This document shows positions 56,125 to 64,000 of a stretch of 64,000 nucleotides of DNA, piece after piece. The stretch's first letter is position 1, and every line of letters starts with the position of its first letter. The notes beneath the pieces were generated by a model. The model was given only the letters and a program-made list of their open reading frames with translations, was not told where the DNA came from and searched no databases. The translations under genes and the position numbers were made by a program. Source of the stretch: Pseudomonas serbica (GTDB lineage Bacteria; Pseudomonadota; Gammaproteobacteria; Pseudomonadales; Pseudomonadaceae); the NCBI RefSeq assembly GCF_028823535.1, contig NZ_JAQIYM010000006.1, positions 248,001 to 312,000 on the forward strand. The letters are read 5' to 3'.

Positions 56125-57384
56125 TCATTCGGGCGAGTGGAAGCTCAGGCTGTAGTTCACCGCCTTGGCGCCAGGGTCGAGGATGTCCAGGGCGATGTGG
56201 ATGGGCGTTTGCGGAGGCATTTCCACCCGGCCTTCGAGATCGCCGTTGAGGTACTCGCCGGGTTTGAAGCGGCGGCTGGCGATCAGGTGGCCGTTGAGGT
56301 CGGCAAAGCGCAGCTCCAGCAGCGGGAAGGGCTGCGAGAACGTGGCGCGGTTGTAGATGATCGCATCGACGACCAGGGCGCCGCTGAACTCCGGGTGACT
56401 GCGAACCACCAGGTTGCTGCTCTTGATTTTTGCGATGTCGACCTTGGAAGGCACCGTGCAGCCGATTTGCGGGCACAGTTGCTGGAACCAGGGGCGGTAC
56501 TGGTCCTGGCGCGCCAGTTCGTCGAAATGATAGGCGACGTACTGCCCGACGAGTGCGCCTGCACCCAGCAGGATCAACAACAGCCAGAACAGGCGACGAC
56601 CCCATGGCGAACGGCGTTTTTGCCAATCCAGTTGCAATGGGTCGTCGGTCAGGTCCTGCAGCACTTCTGCGCGGACCCCAGGCTCGCTGCGTTCGCGACG
56701 CTTGCGCGGCGGCTCGATCGAAGGCAGTTCGTCGTCGATCTCTTCGGTCGCCGTCAGGCGTGGGTGATGCGTCGGGGTATCGAGCGGATCGTTCAAGCGC
56801 AGCTGCGGGGGCTGCGGTTCATCATCCAGGTCCACCGGTTCCAGAGATAGCGACGGTTCGGTGCGCGAGGGTTTGCTTGGCTCGCTCGGTGGCTCCGGTG
56901 GCTCTGGAGTATCGAGCGCGTCGAGTGCTTCCAGCGTTTCCAGTGTGTCGGCCGCCTGGGCGCGATCGGCAGCCGATTCGCTGAACAGGCTGTCGGGCCA
57001 GGGAGCTTCGTCGTGCTCGGCGCTATCGCGACGAGCGCTGAGCGTGTCTTCGCGGTGCCGGCCGAACTCGGTGGTCGGCTGGATCTCCCGCTGTTCAAGC
57101 CGGGCAAGCTCTTCGTCCAGGTCGAGGCTGTCCAGGTCCAGCTCGGCGGCGCTCCATTGCTTTTGGCTGATGGCGCGCGGCGGAGGCGGTTCGACGGTCT
57201 CCCGGGGTGCCGGCGTCGGCACGGGTGCTTCCTTGCCGGCCTGCTCCAGCAGCTGCTTGGCGGCGTTGAACACCTGCAGGCAGGAACCACAGCGAACAAC
57301 CCCGCGGGCCACGCTCAATTGGGCATGGCTGACGCGAAAGCTGGTTTGGCAATGTGGGCACTGGGTGACGAAGCTGTCGGTCAT
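56125..57384 (-). CDS. Zinc-ribbon and DUF3426 domain membrane protein
   Basis: The 419-residue protein has an N-terminal zinc ribbon (Cys9, Cys12, Cys32, Cys35; CPHCQTSFRV and VRCGSCLQVF), a long acidic Pro/Glu/Ser-rich linker (about 50-230), a single membrane helix near 255-278 (RLFWLLLILLGAGALVGQYV) and a periplasmic DUF3426 domain at the C-terminus. The zinc ribbon would face the cytoplasm. Proteins of this type (MJ0042-type finger plus DUF3426) are conserved beside prmA in pseudomonads; their function is unknown. It starts 30 bases after the prmA stop. Confidence 0.88.
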   Translation of the reverse strand: MTDSFVTQCPHCQTSFRVSHAQLSVARGVVRCGSCLQVFNAAKQLLEQAGKEAPVPTPAPRETVEPPPPRAISQKQWSAAELDLDSLDLDEELARLEQREIQPTTEFGRHREDTLSARRDSAEHDEAPWPDSLFSESAADRAQAADTLETLEALDALDTPEPPEPPSEPSKPSRTEPSLSLEPVDLDDEPQPPQLRLNDPLDTPTHHPRLTATEEIDDELPSIEPPRKRRERSEPGVRAEVLQDLTDDPLQLDWQKRRSPWGRRLFWLLLILLGAGALVGQYVAYHFDELARQDQYRPWFQQLCPQIGCTVPSKVDIAKIKSSNLVVRSHPEFSGALVVDAIIYNRATFSQPFPLLELRFADLNGHLIASRRFKPGEYLNGDLEGRVEMPPQTPIHIALDILDPGAKAVNYSLSFHSPE

Positions 57385-57414
57385 GCGGCGATCCGGTAGA
57401 TGCAGGCGCTCATT

Positions 57415-58293
57415 CTAGCGCCGACGGCCAGTGATGCGCACCCAGCCATCGCGATTGGCGATCGGATCCAGATCGAAGTCCTTGGCGTAGGCCGCGGCCA
57501 CTTCATCGCCTTGCTCGGCGAGGATCCCCGACAGCGCCAGGCGACCGCCCGGCTTGACCAGGCCCGACAGCTGCGGCGCCAGGGAAACCAGCGGGCCGGC
57601 GAGAATGTTGGCCACCAGCACATCGGCCTGAACCTGCGGCAGGTCTTGCGGCAGATACAACGGGAACAGGTGCTCGGCGATGTTATTGCGCCCGGCGTTA
57701 TCACGGGAGGCTTCCAGCGCCTGCACGTCGATATCGGTGCCCACGGCTTCCTTGGCGCCCAGCAGCAGGGCGGCAATGGCCAGAATCCCCGAGCCGCAGC
57801 CGAAATCCAGCACATTGCAGCCCTTGAGGTCCTGGCCGTCGAGCCATTCCAGGCACAGTGCGGTGGTCGGGTGTGTGCCGGTGCCGAACGCCAGGCCCGG
57901 ATCCAGCAACAGGTTCACTGCATCTGGCTCGGGAGCTGCGTGCCAGCTCGGCACGATCCACAGGCGCTGACCGAAGCGCATAGGCTGGAAATTGTCCATC
58001 CAGCTGCGTTCCCAGTCCTGGTCTTCGATCACTTCACTGTGATGTTCGGGCAGCGGGCTTCCAGTCAGCAGTTCAAGGTGGGCCAGTACCGGGCCGGGCT
58101 CGGTGCCTCCTTCGAACAGTGCCAGCAGGTGGGTGTGCGACCACAGGGGCGTGGTGTTGAGTTCCGGCTCGAAGATCGGCTGATCTTCGGCGTCCATGAA
58201 GGTCACCGACACGGCGCCCACTTCAAGGAAAGCGTCTTCGTAGGTTTCGGCTTGTTCTGGGCTGATGGCGAGGCGTACTTGCAGCCAAGGCAT
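57415..58293 (-). CDS. prmA: Ribosomal protein L11 methyltransferase
   Basis: This 292-residue SAM-dependent enzyme trimethylates ribosomal protein L11. It has an N-terminal substrate-recognition domain ([20 protein letters not shown]), the SAM site [20 protein letters not shown] and the NPPF-equivalent region [19 protein letters not shown]. The start at MPWLQV is family standard; the upstream open frame runs into a REP element. Confidence 0.96.
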   Translation of the reverse strand: MPWLQVRLAISPEQAETYEDAFLEVGAVSVTFMDAEDQPIFEPELNTTPLWSHTHLLALFEGGTEPGPVLAHLELLTGSPLPEHHSEVIEDQDWERSWMDNFQPMRFGQRLWIVPSWHAAPEPDAVNLLLDPGLAFGTGTHPTTALCLEWLDGQDLKGCNVLDFGCGSGILAIAALLLGAKEAVGTDIDVQALEASRDNAGRNNIAEHLFPLYLPQDLPQVQADVLVANILAGPLVSLAPQLSGLVKPGGRLALSGILAEQGDEVAAAYAKDFDLDPIANRDGWVRITGRRR

Positions 58294-58410
58294 GGCGGGC
58301 ACCTTTGAAAAATATTGATTGCAGCCTAGCGGGCTGCGAGAAGCGCGCAAGTTTACGCGAGCGCGAAGGGTTTGTGGGAGTGGCTTGGTTTGAGCATCAG
58401 TGCATACCCG

Positions 58411-58498
58411 GTGGGAGCGGGCTTGCTCGCGAATGCGGTGGCACATCCAAAATGGATGCCGACTGACCCACCGCTTTCGCGAGCAAGCCCGCTCCCAC
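58411..58498. repeat. REP pair, GTGGGAGCGGGCTTGCTCGCGA type
   Basis: The arms at 58411-58441 and 58468-58498 are 31-base inverse complements with one mismatch. The pair lies between the end of accC and the start of prmA. Confidence 0.9.
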
Positions 58499-58538
58499 AG
58501 GGGGGGGGCTGTGGTTCGGGTGAAATGTCCAGAAACAA

Positions 58539-58562
58539 CAAAGCCGCCCGAAGGCGGCTTTG
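58539..58562 (-). terminator. Rho-independent terminator after accC
   Basis: CAAAGCCGCC pairs with GGCGGCTTTG (10 bases) around a 4-base loop, 17 bases after the accC stop on the minus strand. T-rich sequence follows. Confidence 0.85.
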
Positions 58563-58579
58563 TCAGGCAGGGTCGAAGC

Positions 58580-59938
58580 TTAGTGCTTCTCGCCAGCCAG
58601 CTTGTGCTCGAGGTAGTGAATGTTCACGCCCCCTTTGCAGAAGCCTTCGTCGCGGGTCAGGTCGCGGTGCAGCGGGATGTTGGTCTTGATCCCGTCGACC
58701 ACGATCTCGTCCAGCGCATTGCGCATGCGCGCCATGGCTTCGTCACGGGTTGCCCCGTAGGTGATCAGCTTGCCGATCAGCGAGTCGTAGTTCGGCGGAA
58801 CGGCATAACCACTGTACAGGTGCGAATCGACGCGAACGCCGTTGCCGCCTGGAGCGTGGAAGTGCTTGACCGTGCCCGGGCTTGGCATGAAGGTCTTCGG
58901 GTCTTCAGCGTTGATCCGGCATTCCAGCGCGTGACCGCGGATGACTACGTCATCCTGGGTGAACGACAGCTTGTTGCCGGCGGCGATGCTGAGCATCTCC
59001 TTGACGATGTCGATGCCGGTGACCATTTCCGAAACCGGGTGCTCTACCTGGACACGAGTGTTCATCTCGATGAAGTAGAAGCGACCGTTCTCGTACAGGA
59101 ACTCGAAAGTACCTGCACCACGGTAACCGATGTCGATACACGCCTTGACGCAGCGTGCCAGAACTTCCTGGCGAGCCTCTTCGTCGATGCCGGGTGCCGG
59201 CGCTTCTTCAAGAACCTTCTGGTGGCGACGTTGCAGCGAGCAGTCGCGGTCACCCAGATGGATGGCTTGGCCCTGGCCGTCGGAAAGCACCTGGACTTCC
59301 ACGTGGCGCGGGTTGGTCAGGAATTTTTCCAGATAGACCATCGGGTTGCCGAACGCTGCGCCCGCTTCGGAGCGGGTCAGTTTCGCCGAGGAAATCAGGT
59401 CTTCTTCCTTGTGCACGACGCGCATGCCGCGACCACCACCGCCGCCAGCGGCCTTGATGATCACCGGGTAGCCCACTTCGCGACCGATGCGCAGAGCGGT
59501 TTCTTCGTCTTCCGGCAGCGGGCCGTCGGAACCCGGAACGGTTGGAACGCCAGCGGCGATCATCGCGTGCTTGGCCGAAACCTTGTCGCCCATCAGGCGG
59601 ATGGTTTCAGCTTTCGGGCCGATGAAGGCGAAGCCGGAGTTCTCGACCTGTTCGGCGAAGTCGGCGTTTTCCGCGAGGAAACCGTAGCCTGGGTGAATGG
59701 CGGTAGCGCCCGTCACTTCGGCCGCGGCGATGATGGCCGGGATGTGCAGGTAAGAGTGGGCGGCCGATGCCGGACCGATGCAGACGGACTCGTCTGCCAG
59801 GCCCAAGTGCATCAGTTCCTTGTCAGCCTTGGAATAAACGGCGACGGTCTTGATGCCCATCTCTTTGCAGGCGCGCAGAATCCGCAGTGCGATCTCACCG
59901 CGGTTGGCGATCAGAACTTTTTCCAACTTCGCAGTCAT
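58580..59938 (-). CDS. accC: Acetyl-CoA carboxylase biotin carboxylase subunit
   Basis: This 452-residue ATP-grasp enzyme carboxylates the biotin on AccB in fatty acid synthesis. Conserved stretches are [20 protein letters not shown], the glycine-rich [19 protein letters not shown] and [20 protein letters not shown] with catalytic residues. The start at [10 protein letters not shown] is standard. It follows accB by 17 bases in the aroQ-accB-accC operon. Confidence 0.98.
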   Translation of the reverse strand: MTAKLEKVLIANRGEIALRILRACKEMGIKTVAVYSKADKELMHLGLADESVCIGPASAAHSYLHIPAIIAAAEVTGATAIHPGYGFLAENADFAEQVENSGFAFIGPKAETIRLMGDKVSAKHAMIAAGVPTVPGSDGPLPEDEETALRIGREVGYPVIIKAAGGGGGRGMRVVHKEEDLISSAKLTRSEAGAAFGNPMVYLEKFLTNPRHVEVQVLSDGQGQAIHLGDRDCSLQRRHQKVLEEAPAPGIDEEARQEVLARCVKACIDIGYRGAGTFEFLYENGRFYFIEMNTRVQVEHPVSEMVTGIDIVKEMLSIAAGNKLSFTQDDVVIRGHALECRINAEDPKTFMPSPGTVKHFHAPGGNGVRVDSHLYSGYAVPPNYDSLIGKLITYGATRDEAMARMRNALDEIVVDGIKTNIPLHRDLTRDEGFCKGGVNIHYLEHKLAGEKH

Positions 59939-59955
59939 CAAAGGCTCTCCGCGGT

Positions 59956-60420
59956 TCAAACGATGGTGAACAGCGGTTGGTCGTACTCAACCGGCTGGCC
60001 GTCTTCGACGAGGATGGATTCGATCACACCGCTGGTTTCAGCTTCGATGTGGTTCATCATCTTCATGGCTTCAACGATGCACAGGGTGTCGCCTTTCTTC
60101 ACGGTCTGGCCGACTTCCACGAAGGACGGCGAGGTTGGCGAAGACTTGCGGTAGAACGTACCGACCATTGGCGAACGGGCAACGGTGCCGTTCAACACTG
60201 GAGCGGCCGGAGCTGCAGGAGCGGCAGCGGCAGCCGGAGCGGCGGCAGCGACAGGCGCGGCAGCCGGAGCAGGCATAGGAGCCGGTGCGTAGTACTGCTG
60301 GGCCGGGGTCTTGCTATGACGGCTGATGCGTACGGACTCTTCGCCTTCCTTGATCTCGAGCTCGTCGATGCCGGACTCTTCCAGCAATTCGATCAGTTTC
60401 TTAACTTTACGGATATCCAT
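59956..60420 (-). CDS. accB: Acetyl-CoA carboxylase biotin carboxyl carrier protein
   Basis: This 154-residue carrier has an N-terminal helical segment, an Ala/Pro-rich flexible linker (about 46-74) and a C-terminal biotinyl domain with the biotinylation site Lys120 in EAMKM. It shuttles carboxybiotin between AccC and the carboxyltransferase. It lies between aroQ and accC. Confidence 0.97.
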   Translation of the reverse strand: MDIRKVKKLIELLEESGIDELEIKEGEESVRISRHSKTPAQQYYAPAPMPAPAAAPVAAAAPAAAAAPAAPAAPVLNGTVARSPMVGTFYRKSSPTSPSFVEVGQTVKKGDTLCIVEAMKMMNHIEAETSGVIESILVEDGQPVEYDQPLFTIV

Positions 60421-60468
60421 GAATCATCAACTCCCAAGGGTCGGTCAGGGGCGTTTAACGCTTGTTGT

Positions 60469-60921
60469 TCAAGCTGTTGCCGGTCTTTCAAGCTGCTCTA
60501 GGGCGGCCTCCAGGGCCAGTCGGTAACCGCTGGCGCCAAGGCCGCAGATCACTCCCACCGCTACATCGGAGAAGTAAGAGTGATGGCGGAAAGGTTCGCG
60601 TTTGTGCACGTTAGACAAATGCACTTCGATGAATGGGATGCTCACCGCCAGCAGCGCGTCACGTAATGCGACACTTGTATGCGTAAAAGCTGCTGGGTTG
60701 ATCAGAATGAAGTCCACGCCTTCGCTGCGGGCGGCATGGATGCGGTCGATCAATTCGTACTCGGCATTGCTTTGCAGGTGCAGCAAATGGTGGCCGGCTT
60801 CACGGGCGCGGCGTTCCAGGTCCTGGTTGATCTGCGCCAGCGTCGTGGCGCCATAGGTGCCCGGTTCGCGGGTACCGAGCAAGTTCAGGTTGGGTCCGTG
60901 CAGTACGAGTAGCGTGGCCAT
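60469..60921 (-). CDS. aroQ: Type II 3-dehydroquinate dehydratase
   Basis: This 150-residue enzyme of the shikimate pathway has [20 protein letters not shown] with catalytic Tyr23, [18 protein letters not shown], and the [17 protein letters not shown] loop with the catalytic His. It forms dodecamers in the cytoplasm. It is the first gene before accB (48-base gap), an arrangement conserved in pseudomonads. Confidence 0.97.
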   Translation of the reverse strand: MATLLVLHGPNLNLLGTREPGTYGATTLAQINQDLERRAREAGHHLLHLQSNAEYELIDRIHAARSEGVDFILINPAAFTHTSVALRDALLAVSIPFIEVHLSNVHKREPFRHHSYFSDVAVGVICGLGASGYRLALEAALEQLERPATA

Positions 60922-61053
60922 CGGCTGTTCCTTGGTTATCCGTGTGCATTTGTCAGAACCCGGCGACTATGCCGCAAAGCCTTTGTGACTGTCCAGTTCT
61001 CTGCAATAGCCAGCACGATGACCGATGTTTGCGCGAAATATATGACCGCGTGA

Positions 61054-62796
61054 TTAAATCCGGTCATTCGCCCTGGCGACACGTTCGGCGAAGTCCGCCG
61101 CCTTGATTTCGCCGATCACCCGAAGATCGACACGCTCGACTCCGTCCGTGCCGAAAAACATCAGCGCCGGAGGGCCGAACAGTTGGTAACGATCCAGCAG
61201 GGCGCGTTGTTCGGCATTACTGGCAGTGATGTCGAAGCGGATCAACCGATAGCCTTTCAGGCGTTCGACGACGATCGCATCCTTGAGCACCTGGTGTTCG
61301 ATGACTTTGCAGCTGATGCACCAATCGGCGTACCAGTCGAGCAGCAGCGGGGTGCCGGACGCCCGGGCTTCGGCGAGCACACGGTCGAGGTCGGCCGGGG
61401 TGCTGACGGTTTGCCAGGCGCCGATGTTTTGCGTGGGCTCGTTGCCAGCCACCGTGCGCGGCTGGCCGATCGGGTTGAACGGATCGGTCTGGCCGCTGAA
61501 AGCGCCGTACCAGCAGGCCAGCGCATAAAACAGCAGGAACATCCCGAGCAATTGGCCCAGGCGTTTGCGCGGCGGTTTGTAGACGAACTCCAGTGCCCCC
61601 ATGAACAACCCGACGCCAGCAGCCAGCAGGCCGATCAGCAGCAAGGTGATCTGTCCCGGCAGGACCCGACTGAGCAGGCCGATCGCCAGCCCCAGCAACA
61701 GGACGCCAATCGCATTTTTCACGTAGATCAGCCACGGTCCGCTTTTCGGCAGCCAGGCGGCACCGCCGGTGGCCACCAGCAACAGCGGTGCCCCCATGCC
61801 CAGGCCGAGCATGAACAGTTTCAGGCCACCGCCCAGTGCGTCGCCGCTGGCGCTGATGTAAAGCAGCGCACCGGCCAGCGGCGCCGAGACGCAAGGCGAA
61901 ACCAGCAGGCTGGAGACCACGCCCAATACCGCAGCGCCCCATAGCGAACCGCCTTCGGTGCGGCCGGCAATGCGGTCCAGTCGGCTGCTGATGGCGTGCG
62001 GCAACTTGAGCTCGAACACGCCAAACATCGCCAGGGCAAACAACGCAAAAAACATCGCGAACGGCACCAGCACCCAGGCCGATTGCAGGCGTGCCTGCAG
62101 ATTGAGCTGCGCGCCGAACAATCCCATGAGCGCACCCAGCAAAGCGAAACAGGCGGCCATCGGCAGCACATAGGCCAGCGACAGATTGAAACCACGCCAA
62201 CCCCCGACCTGGCCACGCAATACTACGCCGGAAAGGATCGGCAGCATGGGCAGTACGCACGGGGTGAAGGTCAGGCCCACGCCAGCAAGGAAAAACAGCG
62301 CCAGTTCGCGCCAGCTCCAGGCCTGTGCTGTGGTCGGGCCGTTGCCGTCAATGCTCAGTCGCTCGGTTTCCGGTGGATAGCACAGGCCTTTGTCGGCGCA
62401 GCCCTGGTAGGTCACGACCAGCGTGAAGGCACGCTGATCGGTGCGCGGCAGCTCTACATCGAGTACGCCGTGGTAGACCTCGACATCGCCGAAGTACGAA
62501 TCGTGCTTCTGTTCGCCCGTGGGCAATTGCGCCGGGCCCAGGCTGACATCGGCCAGGTCTGCGCGGAACTGGAAGCGGTGCCGGTAAAGGTAATAGCCCT
62601 CGGTAGCGACGAAGCGCAGTTTGATCGATTGCGGCGTGCTGTCTACCAGGCTCAACTGAAAGGCTTCGCGCACCGGCAGGAAGTCGGCGCTGTTGTTGAT
62701 CGAGCCCAGGGTCGAACTGGGGCGACTCTCCAGCAACCCGGCGGCGGAGGCCGGCAGGGCGAGCACTAAAAGCAGCAGGCAAAGCAAACGGCGCAT
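61054..62796 (-). CDS. dsbD: Thiol:disulfide interchange protein DsbD
   Basis: The 580-residue protein moves electrons from cytoplasmic thioredoxin to the periplasm. It has a signal peptide (about 1-19), an alpha domain with Cys133 and Cys139 (CADKGLCYPPE), an eight-helix membrane domain with Cys180 (TPCVLPMLP) and Cys301 (SPCVSAPLAG), and a C-terminal thioredoxin-like gamma domain with Cys492-x-x-Cys495 (WCISCK). All six redox cysteines are present. The start restores the signal peptide; the open frame continues ~137 codons upstream through a REP pair and the chemotaxis gene and is not coding there. Confidence 0.96.
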   Translation of the reverse strand: MRRLLCLLLLVLALPASAAGLLESRPSSTLGSINNSADFLPVREAFQLSLVDSTPQSIKLRFVATEGYYLYRHRFQFRADLADVSLGPAQLPTGEQKHDSYFGDVEVYHGVLDVELPRTDQRAFTLVVTYQGCADKGLCYPPETERLSIDGNGPTTAQAWSWRELALFFLAGVGLTFTPCVLPMLPILSGVVLRGQVGGWRGFNLSLAYVLPMAACFALLGALMGLFGAQLNLQARLQSAWVLVPFAMFFALFALAMFGVFELKLPHAISSRLDRIAGRTEGGSLWGAAVLGVVSSLLVSPCVSAPLAGALLYISASGDALGGGLKLFMLGLGMGAPLLLVATGGAAWLPKSGPWLIYVKNAIGVLLLGLAIGLLSRVLPGQITLLLIGLLAAGVGLFMGALEFVYKPPRKRLGQLLGMFLLFYALACWYGAFSGQTDPFNPIGQPRTVAGNEPTQNIGAWQTVSTPADLDRVLAEARASGTPLLLDWYADWCISCKVIEHQVLKDAIVVERLKGYRLIRFDITASNAEQRALLDRYQLFGPPALMFFGTDGVERVDLRVIGEIKAADFAERVARANDRI

Positions 62797-62881
62797 GACG
62801 ATCTCGCGTATCGGAATTGGGGGGATGATAGCGGACAGTGATGCGGTGTGCAGAACCTGGGATGTGTGGTGATTGAACTGA

Positions 62882-62963
62882 CGCCATCGCGAGCAGGCTC
62901 GCTCCCACATTTGATTTGCGCACGACGCAATCCACTGTGGGAGCGAGCCTGCTCGCGATGGCG
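62882..62963. repeat. REP pair, GTGGGAGCGAGCCTGCTCGCGA variant
   Basis: A perfect 28-base inverted repeat (62882-62909 and 62936-62963) lies between the chemotaxis receptor stop and dsbD on the minus strand. It ends 5 bases from the receptor's stop codon. Confidence 0.9.
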
Positions 62964-62968
62964 GCCTG

Positions 62969-64000
62969 TCAGACGCGGAAAGCCTGGACGGCTGTATGCA
63001 ATCTTCCACCCAATACCAACAGATTCTCCCCTTGCTCGCGCCCCTGGCCGATACGCAGCAAGTTATCCCCACCCAATTGATGGATTCGCTCACTGTGATC
63101 GCGGATTTCGCTGACAGCACCGCTCTGCTGGGCGGTAACATCGGCGATACGCACCGCGGTGTCGGAAATGGTCTGGATCGCCCCGACGATTTTATCCAGC
63201 GCCCCATCCGCCGCCTGCGCCTGATTGGCGGTGGCTTCGGCGTGTTCGACCTGGGCGCGCATGCCTTCCACCGATTGGCGCGCCGCGGTCTGCAGGCCGG
63301 CGATCAGGGTCTGGATCTCGGCCGTCGCCCCGGCGGTGCGTTGTGCCAGTGAGCGTACCTCTTCGGCCACTACGGCAAAGCCGCGACCCATTTCCCCGGC
63401 TCGGGCCGCTTCGATGGCAGCGTTCAAGGCCAGCAGGTTGGTCTGGTCGGCGATCGAGCGGATCACCGTCAGCACGCCACCGATGGTCGCGGACTCTTCG
63501 GCCAGGTGCTCGATCATCTGCGCATTGCCCTGCACTTCTCCCACCAGCGCATGCAGGCCGGTGAGGCTCAGGCCAATGACTCTCTGGCCGTGTTCGACCG
63601 CCTGGCCGGCATGGCGACTGGCGTCGGCGGCCTGGCTGGCATCGCCGGCAACTTGCTGGATGGTCGCTTCCAGTTCGCCGAGGGAATCGCGGATCATTGC
63701 CGTGTCGCCGGCCTGATGCTCGGCGCCACTGTGCAGGTCGTTGCTCAGTTCGGCCAGGGTTCGACTGCTGCCGGCAACCTGCTCGGCATTGAGGCGAATG
63801 GTCCCCACCAGATCCACCAGATAGGCGCGCAGACGATTGAGCGAGGCTTCAATGTCATGCAGTTCGCGGTTGGTATTGCCCAACTCAATGTCACGGCTGA
63901 AGTCGCCTTCGGCCCAGGTCGACAGCGCCGGGGAGAGTCTGGTCAGGGTGCGCGCGAGTTTGCGTTGCAGGGTGTCGATCAGCAGGGCGATCAGCAGAAT
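62969..64000 (-). CDS. Methyl-accepting chemotaxis protein, 5' partial
   Basis: The reading frame is open to the right edge, so the N-terminal sensor and membrane part are outside the window. The visible 343 residues hold the end of a membrane segment (ILLIALLID), a HAMP-like linker ([16 protein letters not shown]) and the long signalling coiled coil with the tip hairpin [20 protein letters not shown] then [18 protein letters not shown], which contacts CheA/CheW. The ligand cannot be inferred. Confidence 0.92.
   Translation of the reverse strand: MLLIALLIDTLQRKLARTLTRLSPALSTWAEGDFSRDIELGNTNRELHDIEASLNRLRAYLVDLVGTIRLNAEQVAGSSRTLAELSNDLHSGAEHQAGDTAMIRDSLGELEATIQQVAGDASQAADASRHAGQAVEHGQRVIGLSLTGLHALVGEVQGNAQMIEHLAEESATIGGVLTVIRSIADQTNLLALNAAIEAARAGEMGRGFAVVAEEVRSLAQRTAGATAEIQTLIAGLQTAARQSVEGMRAQVEHAEATANQAQAADGALDKIVGAIQTISDTAVRIADVTAQQSGAVSEIRDHSERIHQLGGDNLLRIGQGREQGENLLVLGGRLHTAVQAFRV

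Noticed and set aside
58400..60154. 584-codon plus-strand open frame opposite accC/accB
   Set aside because: Starts within a REP element and is antisense to accC and accB; no family resemblance.

Overview
The window is a piece of a Pseudomonas chromosome, most likely from the P. fluorescens group. The evidence is the high-GC coding style, the gene order around retS-purD-purH-fis-dusB-prmA-accC-accB-aroQ, the urt/ure block, the split aerobic cobalamin clusters, and at least eight paired REP palindromes in two sequence sub-families. No rRNA, tRNA, CRISPR array, transposase or prophage was seen. Both ends cut genes: an azoreductase-like flavoprotein at the left (5' end missing) and a methyl-accepting chemotaxis protein at the right (5' end missing, minus strand).

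Layout. 1-5.2 kb: small housekeeping and transport genes (flavoprotein, SMR efflux pump, cytoplasmic-looking lipase, DMT exporter with divergent AraC regulator, PsiF-repeat protein, AI-2E family permease). 5.3-8.2 kb: chaperones (YegD-like Hsp70, then CbpA-CbpM with a possible heat-shock promoter). 8.2-10.5 kb: an orphan RHS-core protein and a histidine kinase. 10.7-22.1 kb: two giant tandem proteins (1758 and 2016 aa) that combine a toxin-like N-terminal region, leucine-rich repeats and a C-terminal NEL-type E3 ubiquitin ligase-like domain with a CxD motif. This is the most striking accessory locus. 22.2-32.4 kb: one long minus-strand urea operon. UrtABCDE imports urea and UreD/UreA/UreB/UreC form urease, with two acetyltransferase genes inside; a candidate sigma-54 promoter lies upstream of urtA. 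32.7-37.8 kb: a copper-acquisition operon (two DUF2946 proteins, PCuAC chaperone, OprC-like TonB receptor, PepSY membrane protein).

37.9-38.4 kb holds a decayed RelE/HigA-type toxin-antitoxin pair. 38.5-46.9 kb carries cobalamin genes: cobL-cbiD-cobK on the minus strand and cobG-cobH-cobI-cobJ(CbiG-CobJ fusion) on the plus strand. Two unrecognised AT-richer genes at 41.8 and 47.1 kb flank the plus-strand half and look like distant paralogues of each other. 47.9-64 kb returns to conserved core genes: MarC, the RetS hybrid kinase, purD, purH, fis, dusB, a zinc-ribbon/DUF3426 protein, prmA, accC, accB, aroQ, dsbD and the chemotaxis receptor.

From memory of the P. aeruginosa PAO1 map (PA4846 to PA4868), the core order aroQ...retS followed by urt/ure is conserved. 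The copper and cobalamin blocks between retS and urtA, and the giant toxins beyond ureC, look like lineage-specific placements. That comparison is from knowledge and was not computed here.
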